NCBI RefSeq assembly: GCF_000463155.2
Contig: NZ_AWFZ01000042.1
Coordinates: forward strand, 423,557 to 487,556
From: Siccibacter turicensis LMG 23730
GTDB taxonomy: Bacteria; Pseudomonadota; Gammaproteobacteria; Enterobacterales; Enterobacteriaceae
Direction: 5' to 3'
DNA: 64,000 bases
In this document: positions 9,002 to 18,200 of the stretch, piece after piece
Position numbering within the stretch: the first letter of the stretch is position 1
Layout: every line of letters starts with the position of its first letter
The notes under the pieces: model-generated
Told to the model about the DNA's origin: nothing
The model's database searches: none
What the model saw: only the letters and a program-made list of their open reading frames with translations
Translations under genes and position numbers: made by a program

Positions 9002-9985
9002 GTGGAGACAATTAAAGGTTGCGACCTGAACGTGCCGGATGCGGTGTACGCCTGGATACTGGACGGCAAGGGCGGGGTAAAACCGCTCGACAATGCGGAT
9101 ATCATCGATAAAACGCACCCCTGCTGGTTACACCTTAACTATACCAATCCGGAAAGCGCGGAGTGGCTGGCGACCACGCCGCTGCTGCCGAATCCGGTGC
9201 GTGATGCGCTGGCCGGCGAGAGCACGCGCCCGCGCGTCTCGCGCATCGGGGAAGGGACGCTGATCACCCTGCGCTGCATCAACGGCAGCACCGATGAGCG
9301 CCCGGATCAGCTGGTGGCGATGCGCCTCTATCTCGACGAGCGGCTGATTATCTCCACCCGGCAGCGCAAGGTGCTGGCGCTGGACGACGTCATTCACGAC
9401 CTCAACGAGGGCACCGGGCCGGAAAACATCGGCGCCTGGCTGGTGGACGTGTGTGATGCCCTGACCGATCACGCCAGCGAATTTATCGAGCAGCTTCACG
9501 ACCGCATTATCGATCTGGAGGACAACCTGTTGGATGAGCAGTTCCCGCCGCGCGGTTTTCTGGCGCTGCTGCGCAAGCAGCTTATCGTCATGCGTCGCTA
9601 TATGGCGCCGCAGCGCGACGTGTACGCCCGGCTTGCCAGCGAGCGTTTCCCGTGGATGGATGACGACCAGCGGCGTCGCATGCAGGACATTACCGACCGC
9701 CTCGGGCGCGGGCTGGATGAGATCGACGCCTGCATTGCGCGCACCAGCGTGATGAACGATGAAATCGCGCAGATGATGCAGGAATCTCTGGCGCGCCGCA
9801 CCTACACCATGTCGCTGATGGCGATGGTGTTTCTGCCCAGCACCTTCCTGACCGGCCTGTTCGGCGTCAATCTCGGCGGTATTCCCGGCGGGGGATGGCA
9901 CATGGGCTTTAGCGTTTTTTGTATCATGTTAGTGGTGTTGATCGGTGGTGTTATTCTGTGGTTACATCGAAGTAAATGGCTGTAA
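9002..9985 (+). CDS. zntB: ZntB, CorA-family zinc transporter
   Basis: 327 residues starting at GTG 9002 ([14 protein letters not shown]), same length as E. coli ZntB. A large cytosolic domain with a long helical region ([20 protein letters not shown]) leads to two C-terminal transmembrane helices separated by the family signature GVN at 288-290 ([16 protein letters not shown]); the protein ends WLHRSKWL. It forms a pentameric inner membrane channel/transporter for Zn2+; early work proposed efflux and later work proton-driven uptake. The gene immediately precedes fnrS, as in E. coli. Confidence 0.96.
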   Translation: METIKGCDLNVPDAVYAWILDGKGGVKPLDNADIIDKTHPCWLHLNYTNPESAEWLATTPLLPNPVRDALAGESTRPRVSRIGEGTLITLRCINGSTDERPDQLVAMRLYLDERLIISTRQRKVLALDDVIHDLNEGTGPENIGAWLVDVCDALTDHASEFIEQLHDRIIDLEDNLLDEQFPPRGFLALLRKQLIVMRRYMAPQRDVYARLASERFPWMDDDQRRRMQDITDRLGRGLDEIDACIARTSVMNDEIAQMMQESLARRTYTMSLMAMVFLPSTFLTGLFGVNLGGIPGGGWHMGFSVFCIMLVVLIGGVILWLHRSKWL

Positions 9986-10031
9986 ATGCAACGAATTTTA
10001 TCTGCGATCGCGCTCGCAAAGCTGCGAAACA

Positions 10032-10045
10032 TTGAGCAACATCAA
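10032..10045 (+). promoter_or_regulatory. FNR box of the fnrS promoter
   Basis: TTGAG-CAAC-ATCAA matches the FNR consensus TTGAT-N4-ATCAA at nine of ten positions. Its centre is about 42 bp upstream of the predicted FnrS 5' end, the usual place for a class II FNR-activated promoter. A weak -10 (CAATAT, 10068-10073) follows. Confidence 0.8.
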
Positions 10046-10080
10046 TAATTCATACGGATAGTTGGGGCAATATCTTTCCC

Positions 10081-10201
10081 GCAGGTGAATGCAACGTCAA
10101 GCGATGGGCGTTGCGCTCCATATTGTCTTACTTCCTTTTTTTGAATTACTGCATAGCACACTTGATTCGTACGAAGCCGACTGAATGTCGGCTTTTTTTT
10201 T
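10081..10201 (+). ncRNA. fnrS: FnrS small RNA
   Basis: About 120 nt almost identical to E. coli FnrS as I know it: the 5' GCAGGTGAATGCAACGTCAA region, the GCGATGGGCGTTGCGCTCC stem-loop, the single-stranded TTACTTCCTTTTTTGAATTAC stretch and the terminal hairpin AAGCCGAC-TGAAT-GTCGGCT followed by eight Ts. The terminal loop differs from E. coli. FnrS is an Hfq-dependent RNA made under anaerobic conditions through FNR; it represses mRNAs for aerobic functions such as sodB, maeA and gpmA. The position between zntB and dbpA/ttcA is conserved. Confidence 0.95.
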
Positions 10202-10259
10202 GCCTCATGCTCAGTAACCACTACCCTTAAAGTACGGGTATACCTTACAGGAGGCAGCA

Positions 10260-10409
10260 ATGGCGATTCACACTCTACGCATGAGCGACCCGATACCGAG
10301 CGATCCGGTGCCGGTGCCCGACCCGATTCCCAGGCCGCAGCCGATCCCCGACCCGCCGCTGGAGCCGGACCCGAAACCGATAATCGATCCGCCGCCCCAC
10401 ATGGGATAG
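10260..10409 (+). CDS. 49-residue proline-rich small protein, unknown
   Basis: ATG at 10260 with a near-ideal ribosome site (AGGAGG, spacing five bases) and stop at 10407-10409, directly before an intrinsic terminator. About 40% of the residues are proline, arranged as repeated Asp-Pro-(Ile/Val)-Pro units (SDPIPSDPVPVPDPIPRPQP and then IPDPPLEPDPKP), ending IIDPPPHMG. There is no signal peptide or membrane segment; a polyproline-II, extended structure is expected, and the PPP near the end should need EF-P for translation. It lies 59 bp after the FnrS terminator; no clear promoter of its own is visible. I do not recognise the product. Confidence 0.75.
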   Translation: MAIHTLRMSDPIPSDPVPVPDPIPRPQPIPDPPLEPDPKPIIDPPPHMG

Positions 10410-10412
10410 CGA

Positions 10413-10443
10413 TAAAAAAAGCCCTCCGCTGGAGGGCTTTTTG
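10413..10443. terminator. Bidirectional terminator between the proline-rich gene and ttcA
   Basis: AAAAAAAGCCCTCC-GCT-GGAGGGCTTTTT, an 8-bp stem with A- and T-runs on the two sides, between convergent genes. Confidence 0.92.
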
Positions 10444-11376
10444 CTATTTGATTTCCAGAACGTCGAGGCGCTGTAGCGGCCGCTCGTCGTCCTCTTCCGG
10501 CTGCCAGCCTGCCGGCGTCAACGGGATATCTTCCCGGTCAAACGCCAGATCGCCGCCGTCGACCACATCCGCGCCGTGGCGAATGCCCTTGAAGTCGAAC
10601 AGATTAATGTCGCTCAGGTGCGACGGCACCACGTTCTGCATCGCGCTGAACATGGTTTCGATGCGGCCCGGATAGCGTTTATCCCAGTCACGCAGCATAT
10701 CGGCGATAACCTGACGCTGCAGGTTCGGCTGGGAGCCGCACAGGTTGCACGGAATGATCGGGAAGCCTTTGGCCTGGGAGAAGCGCTCAATGTCCTTCTC
10801 ACGGCAGTAGGCGAGCGGGCGGATAACGATGTGTTTTCCGTCGTCGCTCATCAGCTTCGGCGGCATGCCCTTCATTTTCCCGCCGTAGAACATGTTCAGG
10901 AACAGGGTCTGCAGGATGTCGTCGCGGTGGTGGCCCAGCGCGATTTTCGTGGCGCCCAGCTCCGTGGCGGTGCGGTAGAGAATACCGCGGCGCAGGCGCG
11001 AGCAGAGCGAACAGGTGGTTTTCCCTTCCGGAATTTTCTCTTTAACGATGCCGTAGGTATTTTCCTCGACGATTTTGTACTCCACGTCGAGGTTAGCCAG
11101 GTATTCCGGCAGGATATGCTCCGGGAAGCCCGGCTGTTTCTGATCGAGGTTGACCGCCACCAGACTGAAAGAGATAGGCGCGCTCTGCTGCAGATTGCGC
11201 AGGATTTCCAGCATGGTATAGCTGTCTTTGCCGCCCGACAGACACACCATAATGCGATCGCCGTCCTCAATCATATTGAAATCGGCAATGGCTTCACCGA
11301 CGTTGCGGCGCAGGCGCTTCTGAAGCTTGTTAAGGTTGTACTGCTCTTTCTTACTGATATCGTGAGTATCTTGCAT
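10444..11376 (-). CDS. ttcA: tRNA 2-thiocytidine(32) synthetase TtcA
   Basis: 310 residues from the ATG at 11376 ([27 protein letters not shown], matching E. coli TtcA); the longer in-frame extension upstream is rejected because it has no conserved residues. The PP-loop SGGKDS at 47-52 binds ATP; CSLC at 122-125 and CNLC at 210-213 contain the iron-sulfur cluster ligands. It thiolates C32 in several tRNAs using a [4Fe-4S] cluster. In E. coli K-12 the Rac prophage integrates in this gene; here the gene is intact, but an accessory cassette lies directly beyond its 5' end. Confidence 0.96.
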   Translation of the reverse strand: MQDTHDISKKEQYNLNKLQKRLRRNVGEAIADFNMIEDGDRIMVCLSGGKDSYTMLEILRNLQQSAPISFSLVAVNLDQKQPGFPEHILPEYLANLDVEYKIVEENTYGIVKEKIPEGKTTCSLCSRLRRGILYRTATELGATKIALGHHRDDILQTLFLNMFYGGKMKGMPPKLMSDDGKHIVIRPLAYCREKDIERFSQAKGFPIIPCNLCGSQPNLQRQVIADMLRDWDKRYPGRIETMFSAMQNVVPSHLSDINLFDFKGIRHGADVVDGGDLAFDREDIPLTPAGWQPEEDDERPLQRLDVLEIK

Positions 11377-11591
11377 GTATGCGTGTCTCTGACAACGAAG
11401 GGGCGTGGTAACGCGCCGGACGAACGGTCGGCGTTCGCCGCCGTTCATCTTCAGGTAAAAGTATGCGCCGTATGGTACGGATTCCGGCGACGAATACCAG
11501 AAGGATCTACAGTGAAACGCGTCCTGGCGGGGCAGAGGCGCCATAACCGGGCGGATCCATGTGCCGAAGCGCACGGTGGGAAGAGGGTGAC

Positions 11592-11632
11592 GACGCGGCG
11601 GCGTAGAGGGTTTGCAGGCACGCCACCGCGTC
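11592..11632. terminator. Long hairpin after hcp, no T-run
   Basis: Inverted repeat of 13 bp with one mismatch (arms 11592-11604 and 11620-11632, loop 15 nt) ending seven bases past the hcp stop on the minus strand. It lacks the U-tract of an intrinsic terminator; it may protect the 3' end of the hcp transcript or mark the cassette boundary. Confidence 0.45.
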
Positions 11633-11638
11633 AGGTAA

Positions 11639-12112
11639 CTACTCGCCTTTCCAGCTCGCCCACGCCGAGGTATGGGCCACGGTGTGTTCCATGGTGACGG
11701 TTGCGAAACGCAGCGATATCAGCTCCTGGGGCTGCAAATCGTTGTGGGTGACCGAGTTGGGATAAAGGTAGTTTATTTCAGTGATGCGGGCCTTTGTCAG
11801 CTTCATTTTGAAATAGAGTTCATTCCCGCCGTGGGCGCTGGTGCGGTAAAAATGAAAGCAGCACTCCAGCGTCTCTTTATCGTTCAGCGCCTGCAGCAGC
11901 AGCGGCGTGGCTTTATCAATGGGCTTGCGTACGGTCACAGGATGAAAGCTGAGGTTGTCCTCGCTGGTAACGGTATTCGCGATCTCATAGATAAAAATCT
12001 CATCTTCATGGCCGCGCTGCCATTTGTTGCCAATCGACTTTTCCGTCCCGCATCCTGCGGAGAGCAGCCCTTGCTGGTAGCCGGTCACGCTCAGGTGGAT
12101 GATGTTTGCCAT
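11639..12112 (-). CDS. hcp: Hcp-family type VI secretion tube protein (orphan)
   Basis: 157 residues with the Hcp pattern: [40 protein letters not shown] at the start, [38 protein letters not shown] and the [24 protein letters not shown] end. Hcp hexamers form the inner tube of the type VI secretion system and can carry small effectors. No other T6SS structural gene (VipA/B, VgrG, TssK, ClpV) lies in the window, so this is an orphan hcp that would have to work with an apparatus encoded elsewhere. It is the last gene of a three-gene minus-strand cassette with lower GC than its surroundings. Confidence 0.92.
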   Translation of the reverse strand: MANIIHLSVTGYQQGLLSAGCGTEKSIGNKWQRGHEDEIFIYEIANTVTSEDNLSFHPVTVRKPIDKATPLLLQALNDKETLECCFHFYRTSAHGGNELYFKMKLTKARITEINYLYPNSVTHNDLQPQELISLRFATVTMEHTVAHTSAWASWKGE

Positions 12113-12150
12113 ACAGATTACTCCCTGGCGACTGATTCATTAAGGTAGGC

Positions 12151-12342
12151 CTAATACCATCTGGAATATTTTGAAAAAAGGTAAAAGACAATCACGGCTG
12201 ACAGTATCGTGAGCAGCGTGGTGTGCTCCGGAACAAGGTGCGCAAAAATAAACGCGCAGGCCCCAATAATCGTTAACGGCGCAAGATAATTGAACGCCAT
12301 GCCCAGCGCCTGTTTTATCCACTTTATAAACCAGCCCGTCAT
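12151..12342 (-). CDS. 63-residue two-helix membrane peptide, unknown
   Basis: Short protein with two hydrophobic segments (about residues 13-36 and 41-58) separated by a Pro-Glu-His turn, and a basic-aromatic end (SKYSRWY). Its ATG overlaps the stop of the 238-residue gene upstream (ATGA), so the two are translationally coupled, and hcp follows 38 bp downstream. I do not recognise it. The position between a helical unknown protein and an Hcp gene suggests an immunity protein in the inner membrane, but that is inference; it could also be a holin-like or structural partner. Confidence 0.7.
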   Translation of the reverse strand: MTGWFIKWIKQALGMAFNYLAPLTIIGACAFIFAHLVPEHTTLLTILSAVIVFYLFSKYSRWY

Positions 12343-13055
12343 GGTTTACTGACCAGATCGTTAATCAGAAACGTTATCTCCTCGGCGTTATCGCTGCCTG
12401 AATCCAGTAAATTGATAATTTTCGACATGGGTTCTTCAATAATGTAATAGAGCATCTCAAGATTATTTTTATACAGATCCCAGTAGTAGTCAGGATGAAG
12501 GATTTTCAGCTTTCTGGCCGCGAGTGCCGCCTTCTGAACCTTGCCATAAACCCCGGCGGCAGAGACGATATAGCCTGAGTTTTTGATGATGGATTTCATC
12601 GTGGCGTCTTTGAAATCCCGGGAGCTTAATACCAGCAGCGCCAGGAAATAGGCGAGGGTGTAGTTGCCGAGGTTATCGGTCGCCTTATCTACTGCAATAC
12701 CCACCAGATGCCGTGCAATTTTGACCAGTAATGAACGCTCGTCTTTATCAGTGAGTTGGTCGACTTTTCGCTTAAACCAGATCTCTACCATATCGAGAAC
12801 CACGTCCGGACGGGTGAGCGTCTCTTTTTTACTGAGAATGTAGCGCACGTCTTCGTGTTTGATCTCAGCGCACACCGCGGATTTACCCGGAATAAAGCAC
12901 GATGACAGCCAGGAGGCGCGTTCTATGCCCGCAAGGGTATCGTTCGCCATCTCATAAAGGCTCTCACCGACGGCGCTTACCGCGCGGTCCAGCCGGCTGG
13001 CGAGATCGCTTTCGGCCCGGGCCTGTAATTTAAGGGCATCGCTGTAATAAGACAT
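12339..13055 (-). CDS. 238-residue helical protein, Hcp-cassette first gene, unknown
   Basis: No family recognised. The sequence is predicted largely alpha-helical: a charged N-terminal third (LKLQARAESDLASRLDRAVS), a middle with many Lys/Asp, two uncharged stretches at about 131-145 (NYTLAYFLALLVLSS) and 156-170 (IIKNSGYIVSAAGVY) separated by a charged linker, then a basic patch (KVQKAALAARKLKI) and an aromatic C-terminal segment (PDYYWDLYKNNLEMLYY). There is no signal peptide. The arrangement of two hydrophobic stretches inside an otherwise soluble protein recalls pore-forming toxins. Leading an operon with a small membrane peptide and Hcp, it is a candidate T6SS cargo effector; this is inference. 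Base composition is more AT-rich than flanking core genes. Confidence 0.75.
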   Translation of the reverse strand: MSYYSDALKLQARAESDLASRLDRAVSAVGESLYEMANDTLAGIERASWLSSCFIPGKSAVCAEIKHEDVRYILSKKETLTRPDVVLDMVEIWFKRKVDQLTDKDERSLLVKIARHLVGIAVDKATDNLGNYTLAYFLALLVLSSRDFKDATMKSIIKNSGYIVSAAGVYGKVQKAALAARKLKILHPDYYWDLYKNNLEMLYYIIEEPMSKIINLLDSGSDNAEEITFLINDLVSKP

Positions 13056-13361
13056 TCGTCATCCTGACTGAATACTGATGACGCCATTATAATTTCGCGG
13101 CTTAACGTTGTAATTAGATGAGGCCGTTACGCTTTACCGTAATAAAAGCGAATTACTTGTCAGATATTACGCATTCAGGTTATTACATCCGGCAATATGA
13201 TTTTATTTTTCGGCGCAGGAAGGGTGCCCACGGCAACTGGCCATGCCCAGAATTAACGACATACCTGCCCATTTATAATATCAATTCATTTGACGGTCAC
13301 ATGGCTGAGACACTATACCTGTTGGTCTACAAAATAAGATTTACACACCGTCGGGGCTCCT
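13056..13361. other. 306-bp AT-rich intergenic region
   Basis: Divergent spacer between the Hcp cassette and the Rid-family gene. It is clearly AT-richer than the core genes and should hold both promoters. An 87-codon plus-strand frame (13118-13381) crosses it but has no ribosome site and no recognisable product, so it is not called. GGGGCTCCT just before 13362 is the ribosome site of the next gene. Confidence 0.6.
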
Positions 13362-13742
13362 ATGATTCATCTGGAACGTAAAAACTATGCGCAGCTGGGT
13401 ACGGTTACTGCGCCTTATGTTCACGCTGTAAAACACAACGACACGCTGTATGTCTCCGGGCTGACGGCGTTTGGCAGCGCGGCGCAGGGGCAGGATATGG
13501 CAAGCCAGGCGCAGGAGATATTCCGCCAGCTGAAGGTGATTGCTGCCGCCGAAAACACCACGCTCAGCGCGCTGATTAAAGTGACTATCTTTGTGACCAG
13601 CCTCGATGCGCTCCCCGCGCTGCGGGAAGTGCTGTTCGCTAACGTTGAGGAGAGCCTGCCTGCCAGTTCACTGGTGCAGGTGAGCGGCCTGTTCTCGCCG
13701 GATCTGAACGTCGAAATCGAGGCGGTGCTCGCGCTTGACTGA
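13362..13742 (+). CDS. Rid (YjgF/YER057c/UK114) family protein lacking the catalytic Arg
   Basis: 126 residues with the chorismate-mutase-like Rid fold pattern: YVSGLTAFG, QAQEIFRQLKVIAAAENTTLSALIKVTIFVTSL and VEIEAVLALD. RidA enzymes that hydrolyse reactive 2-aminoacrylate use an Arg in a PAR motif (Arg105 in RidA); here the aligned residues are Pro100-Ala101-Ser102. It is therefore expected to belong to one of the Rid subgroups without 2-aminoacrylate deaminase activity. It lies 82 bp before dbpA. The function in this organism is unknown. Confidence 0.88.
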   Translation: MIHLERKNYAQLGTVTAPYVHAVKHNDTLYVSGLTAFGSAAQGQDMASQAQEIFRQLKVIAAAENTTLSALIKVTIFVTSLDALPALREVLFANVEESLPASSLVQVSGLFSPDLNVEIEAVLALD

Positions 13743-13824
13743 ACGTCGGGCGGGCAAGTTCCATGACCGCAACCCGGGAGTCTGCTAGCATACGCGTCAG
13801 TCTTTATACCTTGAGAATCCCGAC

Positions 13825-15198
13825 GTGACCGCTTTTGCCGATTTAAACGCCTTACCTGCCGCTCAGCTCGCCAACCTTAACGAGCTGGGTTACCTCGCCA
13901 TGACCCCGGTTCAGGCCGCTGCGCTGCCCGCAATCCTCGCCGGAAAAGATGTCCGTGTGCAGGCAAAAACCGGCAGCGGCAAAACCGCTGCGTTCGGGCT
14001 GGGGGTGCTGCAGCATATCGATGCCAGCCAGTTTATGACCCAGTCGCTGGTGCTCTGTCCGACCCGTGAACTGGCGGATCAGGTGGCAAAAGAGCTGCGT
14101 CGCCTGGCGCGCGCGATGCCAAACATCAAAATTCTCACCCTGTGCGGTGGCCAGCCGTTCGGCGTGCAGCGCGACTCCCTGCAGCACGCGCCGCACATTA
14201 TCGTCGCCACCCCAGGGCGTCTGCTTGACCACCTTGAAAAGGGCACCGTGAAGCTGGATGCGCTGCAGACCCTGGTGCTGGATGAAGCCGACCGCATGCT
14301 GGACATGGGCTTCGCCGAGGCGATTGACGATGTGATCCGTCACGCGCCTGCCAGCCGCCAGACGCTGCTGTTCTCCGCCACCTGGCCGGCGGGCATCGCC
14401 GCCATCAGCAAACGGGTTCAGCGCGATCCCCAGAGCATTGAAATCGACACCGTGGACGAACTGCCGGCGGTTGAGCAGCAGTTTTACGAAGTGTCACGCG
14501 GCGGCAAAATTGGCCTGCTGCAGGCGCTGCTCAGTAAGCACCAGCCCGCCTCCTGCGTGGTGTTCTGCAACACGAAGAAAGATTGTCAGGCCGTGTGTGA
14601 CGCGCTGAACGCGCGGGATCAGAGCGCGCTAGCGCTGCACGGCGACATGGAGCAGCGCGACCGCGATCAGACGCTGGTACGCTTCGCCAACGGCAGCAGC
14701 CGTGTGCTGGTCGCCACCGACGTGGCGGCGCGCGGGCTGGATATTAAATCGCTGGAGATGGTGATCAATTTCGAACTCTCCTGGGACCCGGAAGTGCACG
14801 TCCACCGCATCGGACGCACCGCACGCGCCGGCGCCAGCGGGCTGGCCATCAGCTTCTGCGCACCGGAAGAGGCCCAGCGCGCCGCGGTGCTGGCAGAGAT
14901 GCTTAACCTGTCCCTGAACTGGCAGGCCGCGCCGTCTGGCGGAGTGGTGAAACCGCTGGAGCCAGAGATGGCCACGCTATGCATCGACGGCGGCAAAAAA
15001 GCCAAAATGCGTCCGGGTGATATTCTCGGGGCGATGACCGGGGATATGGGGCTGGACGGGGCGGACATCGGCAAGATCGATATGCATCCGATTCATGCCT
15101 ATGTCGCGGTACGCCAGGGCGTGGCGCGCCATGCCTGGAAGCAGCTGCAGCAGGGAAAAATCAAAGGCAAATCGGTGAAGGTGCGGTTGCTCAAATAA
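13825..15198 (+). CDS. dbpA: ATP-dependent RNA helicase DbpA
   Basis: 457 residues from GTG 13825, the same length as E. coli DbpA. All DEAD-box motifs are visible: Q motif (MTPVQAAALP), I AKTGSGKT, Ia PTRELADQ, II DEAD (VLDEADRML), III SAT (LLFSATW), V ATDVAARGLD and VI HRIGRTARA. The C-terminal RNA-binding domain (MRPGDILGAMTGDMGLDGADIGKI) binds hairpin 92 of 23S rRNA and directs the helicase to large-subunit assembly. An intrinsic terminator shared with nifJ follows. Confidence 0.97.
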   Translation: MTAFADLNALPAAQLANLNELGYLAMTPVQAAALPAILAGKDVRVQAKTGSGKTAAFGLGVLQHIDASQFMTQSLVLCPTRELADQVAKELRRLARAMPNIKILTLCGGQPFGVQRDSLQHAPHIIVATPGRLLDHLEKGTVKLDALQTLVLDEADRMLDMGFAEAIDDVIRHAPASRQTLLFSATWPAGIAAISKRVQRDPQSIEIDTVDELPAVEQQFYEVSRGGKIGLLQALLSKHQPASCVVFCNTKKDCQAVCDALNARDQSALALHGDMEQRDRDQTLVRFANGSSRVLVATDVAARGLDIKSLEMVINFELSWDPEVHVHRIGRTARAGASGLAISFCAPEEAQRAAVLAEMLNLSLNWQAAPSGGVVKPLEPEMATLCIDGGKKAKMRPGDILGAMTGDMGLDGADIGKIDMHPIHAYVAVRQGVARHAWKQLQQGKIKGKSVKVRLLK

Positions 15199-15219
15199 TC
15201 CCGCCCGTCACGCCGCGTC

Positions 15220-15247
15220 AAAAAAAACGCCCCGACGGGGCGTTTTT
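15220..15247. terminator. Bidirectional terminator, dbpA/nifJ
   Basis: AAAAAAACGCCCC-GAC-GGGGCGTTTTT between convergent genes. Confidence 0.93.
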
Positions 15248-15251
15248 CGTT

Positions 15252-18200
15252 TTATTCGCTGGGCGCTTTCTCCGCTTTGCCTGCCAGCTGGGCCAGAAAA
15301 TCGTAGCGTTTTTGCAGATCGGCCGCGGCATCCTTCCACAGCTGTTCGGCCACCTCGGGCTGCTGCGCGTTGAGGCGGCGGAAACGCTGCTCCTTCATCA
15401 GCGTATCGGCCAGGGCATCCGACGGCGGACGCGAGTCCAGCGCCAGCGGTAGTTTCCCTTCATCCGCACGGCGTGGATCGAAGCGGTACAGCGGCCAGAA
15501 GCCGGTGGCGGTCAGCTGACGCATCTGATCGTGACTCAGGGCCAGGTCGTAACCGTGCTCCTCGCACGGGCTGTAGGCGATGATAAGCGACGGCCCCGGA
15601 TAGGCTTCCGCTTCCTGAATCGCTTTCACCGTCTGGTTGAGCTGCGCCCCGAGCGAAATCTGCGCGACGTAGACGTGACCGTACATCATCATGCTGACGC
15701 CCAGATCCTTACGCGCCTTGCGCTTGCCGTGCTCGCCAAACTTGGTCACCGCGCCGAGCGGCGTCGCTTTCGACGCCTGACCGCCGGTGTTGGAGTAGCA
15801 CTGGGTGTCGAGCACCAGGATATTAACGTTCTCGGTGAGGCTCATCACGTGATCCAGCCCGCCGAAGCCAATATCGTAGGCCCAGCCGTCACCGCCAATC
15901 AGCCAGATCGATTTCTCCACCAGCGCGTCGGCATCGGTCAGCAGCTGCGCGGCGCCGGGGTCATCGGCCAGCGCCGCCCGTAGCGCCGCCACCTGCTCGC
16001 GCCGCACTTCCGGTGTGGCATCGGCACGCAGGGCCGCCAGCAGATCCACCGGCAGTTTGTCAGCCTGTTCTTCCAGCAGACGCTGCACCCGCAGCTTGTG
16101 CTGGTCCACCGTGAGGCGGAAGCCCAGCCCGAACTCGGCGTTATCCTCAAACAGCGAGTTGGCCCACGCCGGCCCGCGTCCGTTGGCATCGGTGGTGTAC
16201 GGGGTCGAGGGCAGGTTGCCGCCGTAGATTGACGAGCAGCCGGTGGCGTTGGCAATCAGCAGCCGGTCGCCGTAGAGCTGGGTGAGCAGCTTGATGTACG
16301 GCGTCTCACCGCAGCCGGAGCACGCCCCGGAGTATTCGAACAGCGGCGAGATAAGCTGCGAGGTGCGAATGTCGATACGCTCAAGGCTGGTGCGGTCGAT
16401 CTCCGGCAGGTTGAGGAAGAAGTCGTAGTTCACTTTCTCCTCCTCGACGTGCTCGAGACGCGACATCATGTTGATGGCCTTGATCTCCGGGTTCTGACGA
16501 TCTTTCGCCGGGCACACCTCCACGCACAGGTTACAGCCGGTGCAGTCCTCCGGCGCAACCTGCAGCACGTACTTCTGGCCGCGCATGTCGCGGGATTTCA
16601 CGTCCAGAGACTGCATCGCCTCCGGCGCGTCGGCGAGCGCGTCCGGCTGTACCACTTTGGCGCGGATCGCCGAGTGCGGGCAGGCCGCCACGCAGTGGTT
16701 ACACTGGGTGCAGATCTCCGGTTTCCAGATGGGGATCGCTTCGGCAATATTGCGCTTCTCCCAGCGGGTGGTACCCACCGGCCAGGTGCCGTCCGGCGGC
16801 AGGGCGGATACCGGCAGCGCATCCCCCAGCCCGGCCAGCATCGCCGCGGTCACGGTTTTCACAAAGTCCGGTGCCGCGTCGGACACCACCGGCGGGCGCT
16901 GCGGGCTGTCGGCGTTAACCGCCTCAAGCGGCACGGCGAACAGGGATTCCCGGGCCAGGGCCAGCGCTTGCCAGTTGCGCTCGACCAGCTCCTGGCCTTT
17001 GCTGCTGTAGCTTTTGGCAATCGCGCCCTGCAACGCCGTGAGGGCGCTGTCGCCCGGCAGGATCTGAGTCAGGTGGAAGAACGCCATCTGCATCACGGTG
17101 TTGATGCGCGCCCCAAGATGACACTCCCGGGCAATCTTCGCGGCGTTGATGACGTAGAACCGCGCCTTGCGCTGCACCAGCGCCGCTTGCAGCTCCTGCG
17201 GCAGCCGCGCCCACACCTCATCCGGGGAGTAGGGAGTATTGAGCAGGAAGATGCCGCCCGGCTTCAGCCGCTCGGCCATCTGGTACTTATCCACGAACTG
17301 CAGCTGGTGACAGCCCACAAAATCCGCCTTGTCTATCAGGTAGGCCGAGTTAATCGGGCGTTCGCTGACGCGCAGATGCGAGACGGTAAGCCCCCCGGCC
17401 TTTTTCGAGTCGTAAACGAAATAGCCCTGGGCGAACAGCGGCGTGGCATTGCCGATGATTTTGATGTTGTTCTTGGTGGCGGAGACGCTACCGTCGCTGC
17501 CAAGACCGTAGAACAGCGCTTCGAGTTTAGCGTGTGACGGCAGGGTGTTTTCCGGCAGCGGCAGGGATAGGTTAGTGACGTCGTCATAGATACCCACCGT
17601 AAAGCGCGGTTTCGGCTGCGCGGCGCTCAGCTCGTTGAACACCGCCAGCACGCAGGCTGGCCCGAACTCTTTCGAGGAGAGGCCGTAGCGCCCGCCAAGG
17701 GTGCGCGGCAGCGTCTCACGCTCGCCGGCGTTGTAGGCCTCGGCCAGCGCGGTCATCACATCGAGATAGAGCGGTTCGGCCAGCGCGCCGGGCTCTTTGG
17801 TGCGATCCAGCACCGCCACGCTTTTCGCGCTCTGGGGCAGCACCTCAAGCAGGTGACGGGCGCTGAACGGCCGGTAGAGCCGCACCTTGAGTACGCCCAC
17901 TCTCTCGCCGCGCATCAGCAGCTCGTCCACCACCTCTTCACAGGTGCCGATAGCCGATCCCATCAGCACGATCACCCGTTCTGCCTCGGGGTGGCCGTAA
18001 TACTCGAACGGACGATAGGCGCGCCCGGTGGCCTCGGCAAAGGCGTCCATCGCGTCTTCAACGTGCTGGTAGACCGCGTTGTACCAGGGGTTAGTGGCTT
18101 CTCTGGACTGGAAATACGTATCCGGGTTCGCGGAGGTACCGCGGATCAACGGATGCTCGGGGTTCAGCGCCCGGGCGCGGTGGGCGTCGATCTCTGCCTG

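Noticed and set aside
13118-13381. 87-codon frame before the Rid-family gene
   Set aside because: No ribosome site, lies in the promoter region of two genes and overlaps the next start codon.
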